Shown: positions 1 to 5,346 of the stretch, piece after piece
How the letters are laid out: the number at the start of each line of letters is the position of its first letter
How positions within the stretch are numbered: position 1 is the first letter of the stretch
Assembly: GCA_028287885.1 (NCBI GenBank)
Contig: JAQBOT010000325.1
Location: forward strand, 1-5,346
Length of the DNA: 5,346 bases
Direction of reading: 5' to 3'
Source of the DNA: Pedobacter sp.
Lineage (GTDB): Bacteria > Bacteroidota > Bacteroidia > Sphingobacteriales > Sphingobacteriaceae
Notes under the pieces: model-generated
Seen by the model: the letters and a program-made list of their open reading frames with translations, nothing else
The model's database searches: none
Told to the model about the DNA's origin: nothing
Program-made: the position numbers and the translations under genes

Positions 1-213
<213 letters not shown>

Positions 214-313
214 TAAGTATACCGAATCCCATTAAAGAGCCACAGAGGCTGAGAATGAATGAAAAAATGGGAGCCAAAAATAGAATCTAAGTAAACAACC
301 AAATTTTGAAAAC

Positions 314-1444
<1,131 letters not shown>

Positions 1445-1530
1445 TAAAGAAATGACTAAAAGAATGTGAAGAAGAATTCGGCGTATGCAATTGTGATTAA
1501 ATGATAACCTTGGCATCAGCAAATAACAAT

Positions 1531-1749
1531 TTAAGTACGCAATGGAATCGTAAACCAAAAGGTACTTCCTCCGTTGATTTCACTTTCTACTCCAATTTGT
1601 CCGTCTTGCCTTTGAATGATTTCGGCTGAGATATACAAACCTAAACCAAGCCCGGAGTACTGAATTTCAGATGACTGAACGCGGTAATAACGATTCTGCA
1701 GCACGATTACTACCATGTTAGCGGTCGTGCTTTTTCTTACATTGTCCAC
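1531..1749 (-). pseudogene. Decayed sensor histidine kinase, C-terminal ATPase remnant
   Basis: On the minus strand this open stretch encodes 72 residues whose last 53 or so are the end of a histidine-kinase ATPase domain. They run RYYRVQSS (residues 20-27), then the G2 box SGLGLGLYIS (32-41), AEII, the GQIGVESE strand, the GGSTFWFTIPL end motif and a stop. The N box, G1 box and dimerisation domain needed for a working kinase are missing. No good start exists: the frame opens only at a GTG, and reading further upstream meets a TAA at 1774-1776. The sequence ahead of RYYRV (about 1695-1800) does not match the ATPase domain and may derive from the kinase's H-box region, which would imply an internal deletion. 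No response regulator is seen nearby. The family assignment of the C-terminal part is strong; non-functionality follows from what is missing. It runs opposite to every other gene here. Confidence 0.75.
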
Positions 1750-1827
1750 AAACCCGTTGGCAATCTTTTTTAATTACCGTTTTTCATTTACATATTCTAA
1801 TATTTCGCCGGGCTGGCAATTCAACAC

Positions 1828-1841
1828 TGCTATGCATAGCA
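1828..1841. repeat. 14-bp perfect palindrome upstream of the regulator promoter
   Basis: TGCTATGCATAGCA is a perfect palindrome. It ends 12 nt before the putative -33 element of the Crp/Fnr gene, with its centre roughly 55 nt before the expected transcription start. Dimeric helix-turn-helix regulators, including Crp/Fnr proteins, bind sites of about this length and symmetry, so it may be an operator for the downstream regulator or for another protein. A 14-bp palindrome is expected by chance about 0.3 times in a window this size, so position is the main support. Confidence 0.4.
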
Positions 1842-1853
1842 CGTCATTGATAT

Positions 1854-1882
1854 TTTGTCTTTAACTAAATCTCTTACCTTTG
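1854..1882 (+). promoter_or_regulatory. Putative Bacteroidota-type promoter of the Crp/Fnr gene
   Basis: TACCTTTG at 1875-1882 matches the Bacteroidota -7 consensus TAnnTTTG exactly. TTTG at 1854-1857 supplies the -33 element with a 17-nt spacer, at the short end of the accepted range. Transcription would begin near 1886-1890, leaving about 40 nt of leader before the preferred ATG at 1930. This also argues against the TTG at 1903 as start. Confidence 0.6.
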
Positions 1883-1929
1883 TTTTATTATGATTCACTA
1901 CATTGATTGAAACACCAAATTCCTTATTC

Positions 1930-2517
1930 ATGTACGATTTATTTTTTCAGATGTTCAATGATAGAGTTTCTTTATCATTAGTGGACCAAGACATCATAAA
2001 AGCATACTTAACACCAAAAAAGTTAAAAAAAAGGCAATACCTTTTACAGGAAGGAGATGTATGCAAACATCTCGCCTTTGTAACTAAGGGGGCTCTTCGT
2101 TCCTGTGTGTTAGATGAAAATGGAACAGAACACATCAGGCAATTTGCTGTAGAAGGCTGGACCATCGCTGATTTGTTTAGCTTTTTAACTGAAGAACCAG
2201 CCACGCATAGCATTGAGGCAATTGAAGATTCAGAACTTATTCTCATCAGTAAGTCCGCACACGAAGAATTATTGCAAAAGGTAGGCAAGTATGAAACTTA
2301 CATGAGAATTCTTATAACTAACGCATATATATCTCTTCAAAAGCGATTCACTTCAACGGTTAGTTCATCGGTTGAAGAGCAGTATGAAGATTTTTTGAAA
2401 AACTATCCTGACATCGTTAGCCGCATACCCCAACACATGATTGCATCTTATCTTGGACTTACGCCATCTACCATTAGCCGCCTAAGAGCCCGGCTTGCTG
2501 TAAAGAAAGAGAACTAA
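1930..2517 (+). CDS. Crp/Fnr-family transcriptional regulator
   Basis: A 195-residue regulator with the usual two parts. A cyclic-nucleotide-binding-type beta-roll (about residues 28-115) contains LLQEGDVCKHLAFVTKGALRS and EHIRQFAVEGW, typical of Bacteroidota members. A long dimerisation helix (about 112-145) leads to a C-terminal winged helix-turn-helix (about 165-189) with RIPQHMIASYLGLTPSTISR, whose second helix should read DNA. The phosphate-binding cassette that marks cAMP-binding CRP is not seen; its place reads WTIADLFSFLTEEPATHS. There is no N-terminal cysteine cluster as in FNR, so the signal cannot be named. ATG 1930 is preferred: the protein then begins MYDLFFQMF, as homologues do, and the frame's earlier TTG (1903) leaves only a very short leader. 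The gene has its own promoter and lies just upstream of a same-strand redox gene cluster, which it may control. Confidence 0.93.
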   Translation: MYDLFFQMFNDRVSLSLVDQDIIKAYLTPKKLKKRQYLLQEGDVCKHLAFVTKGALRSCVLDENGTEHIRQFAVEGWTIADLFSFLTEEPATHSIEAIEDSELILISKSAHEELLQKVGKYETYMRILITNAYISLQKRFTSTVSSSVEEQYEDFLKNYPDIVSRIPQHMIASYLGLTPSTISRLRARLAVKKEN

Positions 2518-2525
2518 AGCAGCGT

Positions 2526-2564
2526 GTTGCTTTAAAGCAATGTTTTTCATTGCCTTGAAGCAAC
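2526..2564 (+). terminator. Long imperfect hairpin after the regulator gene, possible terminator
   Basis: Two 17-nt arms (2526-2542 and 2548-2564) pair at 15 of 17 positions, with one additional G-U and one A-C mismatch, around a five-T loop. It starts 8 nt after the stop codon of the Crp/Fnr gene, where a terminator would sit. The downstream side is only mildly T-rich (tatttctt), so strong intrinsic termination is not assured. The left arm contains its own 14-bp palindrome, so it could also be a protein-binding site. Confidence 0.5.
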
Positions 2565-2578
2565 AGTATTTCTTGCTT
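2527..2578. repeat. Four TTGCTT/AAGCAA hexamers in alternating orientation
   Basis: TTGCTT occurs at 2527-2532 and 2573-2578, and its complement AAGCAA at 2535-2540 and 2558-2563. The first pair makes the perfect palindrome TTGCTTTAAAGCAA (2527-2540). The last pair can form a 6-bp stem over a 9-nt loop, which competes with the 17-bp hairpin for the same arm. The array ends 7 nt before the -33 element of the next promoter, so it may be a cluster of operator half-sites. Confidence 0.4.
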
Positions 2579-2585
2579 GAGATCA

Positions 2586-2617
2586 TTGAAACGAGATATC
2601 CGATCAGGATATCTTTG
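2586..2617 (+). promoter_or_regulatory. Putative promoter of the oxidoreductase-DoxX-dioxygenase cluster
   Basis: TATCTTTG at 2610-2617 is an exact match to the Bacteroidota -7 element TAnnTTTG. TTG at 2586-2588 gives the -33 element with a 21-nt spacer. Transcription would start near 2621-2625, about 15-20 nt before the ATG at 2640. The spacer is mostly occupied by a perfect inverted repeat, listed separately, which suggests repression or other control at this promoter. Confidence 0.6.
2595..2613. promoter_or_regulatory. Candidate operator: 7-bp perfect inverted repeat in the promoter
   Basis: GATATCC and GGATATC flank the 5-nt centre GATCA, giving a 19-bp near-symmetrical element. It lies between the -33 and -7 motifs and overlaps the first four bases of TATCTTTG. 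A dimeric regulator bound here would compete with RNA polymerase. I see no second copy in the window. Which protein binds it is unknown; the upstream Crp/Fnr product is one candidate. Confidence 0.45.
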
Positions 2618-2639
2618 TGATAACAAAAGCAGGAAACAA

Positions 2640-3302
2640 ATGAAAACTAAACAGACTATTGCCATATTAGGCGCAACCGGGAACATGGGTTCAGCCATTG
2701 CGAAGTCACTTGCAAAAGGCAACAACCGACTACTTCTTTTCGCAACCCGACAGCAAAGACTGCAAACTCTGATCAGCGGAATCCAAAGCGAAACTCCTAA
2801 CGCCGATGTTGAAGCATATGACTGCCCTACAAGTGCTTCTTGGGAAGCAGATGTAATTGTTTTAGCCGTTCCTTATTCGGCAGAAAATGAAATTGCCTCA
2901 AAAATAAAAGACGTAGCAAATCAAAAAATTGTAATCAGCATCGCCAATCCGTTGAATGATCACTACAATGGACTCGTTACTGCTTCCGATACCAGTGCAG
3001 CTGAAGAGTTGCAGAAACTCTTGCCAAACTCCAGAGTCATTAAAGCGTTCAATACAGTACTTGCAGCCGACTTTACTACCCCAGTCATTGCGGGTATGCA
3101 GGTAGATGCTTTTATTGCAGGAAATAATACTCAAGCATTGGAAAGTGTTTCTGAACTTGTACGTACCACAGGGCTCAACCCAATTATAGCAGGCGATCTG
3201 TCAGTCAGCAGAACGCTGGAACAAATGACATTACTGCTGATCCAGCTAAACATGAAAAATAACTACAACTGGCTGGCTGGCTGGAAAATTCTTCACAACT
3301 AA
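2640..3302 (+). CDS. NADP-binding oxidoreductase, COG2085 (F420-NADP reductase-like)
   Basis: A 220-residue cytosolic Rossmann protein of the family that includes F420:NADP reductases and many bacterial relatives of unknown substrate. Visible signs are the glycine-rich loop GATGNMGSA (11-19) after the first strand, and FATR (34-37), whose arginine lies where the 2'-phosphate of NADP is usually recognised. The strand VIVLAVP follows (72-78), then ANPL (102-105) and the family motif VIKAFNT (133-139). A C-terminal YNWLAGWKI (209-217) ends it. ATG 2640 is chosen because AGGA at 2631-2634 precedes it and the Rossmann strand begins directly after; an earlier in-frame TTG at 2577 lies upstream of the promoter itself. 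It is first in a four-gene run, 19 nt before the DoxX gene. Bacteroidota are not known for making F420, so it more likely serves another electron acceptor. The exact reaction is unknown. Confidence 0.9.
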   Translation: MKTKQTIAILGATGNMGSAIAKSLAKGNNRLLLFATRQQRLQTLISGIQSETPNADVEAYDCPTSASWEADVIVLAVPYSAENEIASKIKDVANQKIVISIANPLNDHYNGLVTASDTSAAEELQKLLPNSRVIKAFNTVLAADFTTPVIAGMQVDAFIAGNNTQALESVSELVRTTGLNPIIAGDLSVSRTLEQMTLLLIQLNMKNNYNWLAGWKILHN

Positions 3303-3321
3303 TCACTTAAAAATAAAAAAA

Positions 3322-3768
3322 ATGAAAAAGTTATTTACAACAAATCCCGCTGACCTGACAGCTTTAATCGCGAGAATTACGTTAGGCGTGGTAGTTTTTC
3401 CGCATGGTGCCCAAAAATTGTTGGGATTGTTTGGCGGGTATGGTTTTACTGGCACAATGGGCTTTCTAACTGGTACCGCGGGTTTACCATGGATCATTGC
3501 TTTGCTTGTTATCTTGATCGAATTTTTCGGCGCACTTATGTTAATTGCCGGAATAGGTACCCGTCTTGCTGCTATAGGAATCATTGTCAACTTTTTAGGA
3601 GTTGTCATCACCTCTCACATTCATAACGGCTTCTTTATGAACTGGTATAGCGATCCAAATAAGGGGGAGGGTGTTGAGTTTTTCCTTCTTCTTTTCGGAC
3701 TGGCAATTATCAGTCTTATAGCAGGAGGCGGTAAAGCCAGCCTAGACGCCACATTTACGAAAAAGTAA
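3322..3768 (+). CDS. DoxX family inner-membrane protein
   Basis: A 148-residue integral membrane protein with four predicted helices at about 12-35, 57-78, 82-99 and 117-135, the usual DoxX layout and length. Family features are the first-helix arginine (R18) followed by FPHGAQKLLGLFGGYG (26-41), which has a conserved His-Gly-x-x-Lys, then the acidic residue in the second helix (E67) and R81 at the start of the third. The short hydrophilic loop SHIHNGFFMNWYSDPNKGEG precedes the last helix. DoxX proteins are tied to quinone, thiol or electrophile stress (for example CatD of Bacillus subtilis), but the molecular activity of most members is unproven. The 19-nt gap from the oxidoreductase and shared strand suggest one transcript. 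The start follows an A-rich run without a Shine-Dalgarno. The assignment is firm; the role is inferred from neighbours. Confidence 0.93.
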   Translation: MKKLFTTNPADLTALIARITLGVVVFPHGAQKLLGLFGGYGFTGTMGFLTGTAGLPWIIALLVILIEFFGALMLIAGIGTRLAAIGIIVNFLGVVITSHIHNGFFMNWYSDPNKGEGVEFFLLLFGLAIISLIAGGGKASLDATFTKK

Positions 3769-3831
3769 AGTGCAGCTTGGATCAAATTAAGTTGTTCAAA
3801 TCAATTAAATAATACATTAAAAAGTTAAATA

Positions 3832-4419
3832 ATGAATTCACGACATTTTAAATTATTTTCATTCGCCATTGGGCTGATGATTGCCTTCAGCACATTACAA
3901 AGTTGTAAACAGCCTACTGAGTCAGAAAAGTCGACGACCGTCAATGTCGACAGCCTGAAAAACATTGCAGCACAAGTTAAAAGTGACAATGATAGTGTTA
4001 GTAAACATCTGCAAACCTTTGATAATCTTGACGTCGATGTTTATAGTAATCAAAAATGGGATAGATTAAAAGAGAGTCACGCGAAAGATATTAAGGTATT
4101 CTGGCCAGATGGACACGTCACACAGGGATTGGAGGCACATATTGCCGACCTTAAAAAGCAATTTGTATTTGCACCAGATACACGAATTAAAGAACATCCA
4201 ATAAAATTTGGCTCTGGTAATCGTACCGTAGTAACTGGAGTTTACGAAGGGACATTCACCAAACCAATGCCCCTTGGTAATGGTAAATTTATGCAGCCAA
4301 CTGGTAAAGCCTTCAAATTTCCTATGGCCACCGTTGGCATTTGGGAAAAGGGAGTTATGGTAGAAGAACACCTCTTTTGGGATAATCAGACATTTGCCAA
4401 GCAAGTAGGTCTGGAATAA
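3832..4419 (+). CDS. SnoaL/NTF2-like lipoprotein
   Basis: A 195-residue exported protein. The N-terminus is a lipoprotein signal: basic MNSRHFK, a hydrophobic core (about 8-22) and the lipobox LQSC with Cys25 as the lipidation site. A polar linker (26-60) follows. From about residue 60 the sequence fits the SnoaL-like branch of the NTF2 fold: SHAKDIKVFWPDG (82-94), the GLEAHIADLKK helix (99-109), the VVTGVYEGTF strand (133-142), PTGKAFKFPMATVGIW (156-171) and the ending VEEHLFWDNQTFAKQVGL. SnoaL-type domains hold small hydrophobic ligands and some are polyketide cyclases or isomerases; no activity can be assigned here. After Cys25 there is Lys26 but no dense acidic stretch, so surface export is uncertain and a periplasm-facing anchor is equally possible. 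The gene lies 63 nt after the DoxX gene and 37 nt before the dioxygenase gene, which supports co-transcription. Confidence 0.9.
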   Translation: MNSRHFKLFSFAIGLMIAFSTLQSCKQPTESEKSTTVNVDSLKNIAAQVKSDNDSVSKHLQTFDNLDVDVYSNQKWDRLKESHAKDIKVFWPDGHVTQGLEAHIADLKKQFVFAPDTRIKEHPIKFGSGNRTVVTGVYEGTFTKPMPLGNGKFMQPTGKAFKFPMATVGIWEKGVMVEEHLFWDNQTFAKQVGLE

Positions 4420-4456
4420 GCAAATTCATCACAACCAATATTAGAACAGTCAAGTA

Positions 4457-5287
4457 ATGACAACAATATCAGCATTTAAAGGATTCGCAAATAATTTAAA
4501 AGAGGATGGGCATCTTATGCCTGTCCTGTTCGTAGGCCATGGATCTCCCATGAACGGTATAGAAGATTCTGAGTTCAGCCGACGATGGACGCAAATGGCT
4601 AAGGAAATACCAACACCTAAAGCGGTAATCGTGGTTTCAGCACACTGGCTTACCAAAGGCAGCAAAATAACAGCTATGGACTTTCCGCAAACCATCCACG
4701 ACTTTGGGGGTTTTCCAGAAGAACTATTTGCAGTACAATATCCTGCACCCGGCAGTCCAACCTTAGCTAAAGAAACAGCCTCCTTAATTACCACAACACA
4801 AATTGAGTTGGATCATGATTGGGGGCTGGACCATGGTGCCTGGACCATCGTGCGGCATATGTACCCAAATGCAAATATTCCAGTTTTACAATTTAGTATC
4901 GACTATACTAAAAATGCTCAGTACCATTACGATCTTGCTAAAGAACTTTATGCACTTCGGAAAAAAGGCGTATTGATCATAGGCAGCGGCAACATGGTGC
5001 ATAATCTTCGCATGGCTGCTTGGGATAAACTAAATGTTCCTTATGCCTATGACTGGGCAACTACGATCAATGAGCGGTTTAAAGCCCTGGTACTCGATGG
5101 CGACCATCGTGCATTAATAAATTATAACCAGTTGGGTAGAGAGGCTGACTTGGCTATACCTACGCCAGAACATTATCTGCCATTGCTGTATACTATTGGT
5201 TTAAAGGGTAGTAAAGACGCAGTGTCGTTTTTTAATGACATGACCGTTGGCGGCTCACTAACCATGACCTCAGTAAAATTAGGATAA
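4457..5287 (+). CDS. ygiD: DODA/YgiD-type extradiol ring-cleavage dioxygenase (LigB fold)
   Basis: A 276-residue class III extradiol dioxygenase, closely resembling the 4,5-DOPA dioxygenase family that includes E. coli YgiD and plant DODA. These enzymes use a metal ion and oxygen to open catechol rings. Conserved blocks in order are MPVLFVGHGSPMN (21-33, His28), VVSAHW (59-64, His63), TIHDFGGFP (79-87), YPAPGSP (95-101), GLDHGAW (123-129, His126), GSGNMVHNLR (176-185, His182) and PTPEHYLPLLY (235-245, His239). Histidines in these blocks supply the metal ligands and catalytic base in the family. ATG 4457 gives an N-terminal extension of about 20 residues relative to YgiD, which starts near the internal MPVLF; such extensions occur in Bacteroidota, and the internal Met21 is the alternative start. 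It is the last complete gene of the run. The natural substrate, perhaps a catechol or DOPA-like compound, cannot be read from the sequence. Confidence 0.93.
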   Translation: MTTISAFKGFANNLKEDGHLMPVLFVGHGSPMNGIEDSEFSRRWTQMAKEIPTPKAVIVVSAHWLTKGSKITAMDFPQTIHDFGGFPEELFAVQYPAPGSPTLAKETASLITTTQIELDHDWGLDHGAWTIVRHMYPNANIPVLQFSIDYTKNAQYHYDLAKELYALRKKGVLIIGSGNMVHNLRMAAWDKLNVPYAYDWATTINERFKALVLDGDHRALINYNQLGREADLAIPTPEHYLPLLYTIGLKGSKDAVSFFNDMTVGGSLTMTSVKLG

Positions 5288-5337
5288 TTATTTCCCAACG
5301 GCTGACAACAATCTAACTCTTAATTTTTATTTCAATA

Positions 5338-5346
5338 ATGAAAAAA
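5338..5346 (+). CDS. Probable start of a further gene (first three codons only)
   Basis: ATG AAA AAA at the right edge follows the AT-rich leader taatttttatttcaata, which looks like the leaders before the DoxX and lipoprotein genes here. It begins 50 nt after the dioxygenase stop, so the gene run probably continues. A Met-Lys-Lys beginning is compatible with a signal peptide but also with many cytosolic proteins; nothing more can be said. Confidence 0.4.

Larger units (their letters stand above)
1445..1902. other. 458-bp gap without an intact gene
   Basis: This interval separates the aldo/keto reductases from the Crp/Fnr gene. It holds the minus-strand histidine-kinase remnant in the middle, and a palindrome plus a promoter at its right end. 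In 1445-1530 I see no gene, no convincing terminator hairpin and no repeat. Stop codons are frequent in the remaining frames. The region reads like decayed coding DNA between two conserved transcription units. Confidence 0.6.

Noticed and set aside
227..272. Inverted repeat TCCCATT ... AATGGGA between the two aldo/keto reductase genes
   Set aside because: Seven-base arms separated by 32 nt with no T-run after the right arm make a poor terminator and are readily found by chance.
301..308. AAATTTTG before the Tat-type reductase as a -7 promoter element
   Set aside because: It differs from TAnnTTTG at the first base, lies only 5 nt from the ATG and has no convincing -33 partner.
1903..1929. TTG at 1903 as start of the Crp/Fnr gene (nine extra residues)
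   Set aside because: It would leave only about 15 nt of leader after the predicted promoter and adds residues not typical of the family; ATG 1930 gives the usual MYDLFF beginning.
2577..2639. TTG at 2577 as start of the oxidoreductase (21 extra residues)
   Set aside because: That start lies upstream of the promoter motifs, and the extension is basic and unlike the family. ATG 2640 has AGGA at good spacing and leads directly into the Rossmann strand.
4450..4794. 114-codon open frame on the minus strand opposite the dioxygenase gene
   Set aside because: It is antisense to conserved dioxygenase motifs and the translation resembles no family; the same applies to the minus-strand frames at 1947-2288 and 4066-4404.

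Overview
The window looks like chromosomal DNA of a Bacteroidota bacterium, plausibly Sphingobacteriaceae or a related family. Three things point there. Coding regions are fairly AT-rich and most starts lie in A-rich leaders without strong Shine-Dalgarno sequences. Two intergenic regions carry exact matches to the Bacteroidota sigma factor -7 element TAnnTTTG, each with a TTG/TTTG element 17-21 nt upstream. The protein families (short Crp/Fnr regulator, DoxX, SnoaL-like lipoprotein, DODA-type dioxygenase) are common there in this form. The genus is an inference.

Layout: (1) 1-1444 holds two tandem + strand aldo/keto reductases. The first is only its C-terminal end, cut by the window edge. The second is complete and carries a twin-arginine signal. 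(2) 1445-1902 has no intact gene. On the minus strand it contains the decayed C-terminal end of a sensor histidine kinase (clear at about 1531-1692), then a 14-bp perfect palindrome and a Bacteroidota-type promoter. (3) 1930-2517 encodes a Crp/Fnr-family regulator. (4) 2518-2639 is a dense regulatory spacer: a long imperfect hairpin, repeated TTGCTT/AAGCAA hexamers, and a promoter with a perfect 7-bp inverted repeat between its two elements. (5) 2640-5287 is a run of four same-strand genes with gaps of 19, 63 and 37 nt: a COG2085 NADP-binding oxidoreductase, a DoxX membrane protein, a SnoaL/NTF2-like lipoprotein and a DODA/YgiD-type extradiol dioxygenase. A further gene seems to begin at 5338.

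The parts fit a redox or aromatic-electrophile response cassette. The DoxX plus ring-cleaving dioxygenase pair recalls the catDE operon of Bacillus subtilis (a DoxX protein plus a catechol dioxygenase, induced by catechol and quinones), although the dioxygenase here is from the LigB fold. The Crp/Fnr gene lies directly upstream on the same strand and is the obvious candidate regulator. This is inferred from gene order and motifs; no family here is new in itself. The most interesting material is the regulatory architecture on either side of the regulator gene, the exported reductase and the histidine-kinase remnant.
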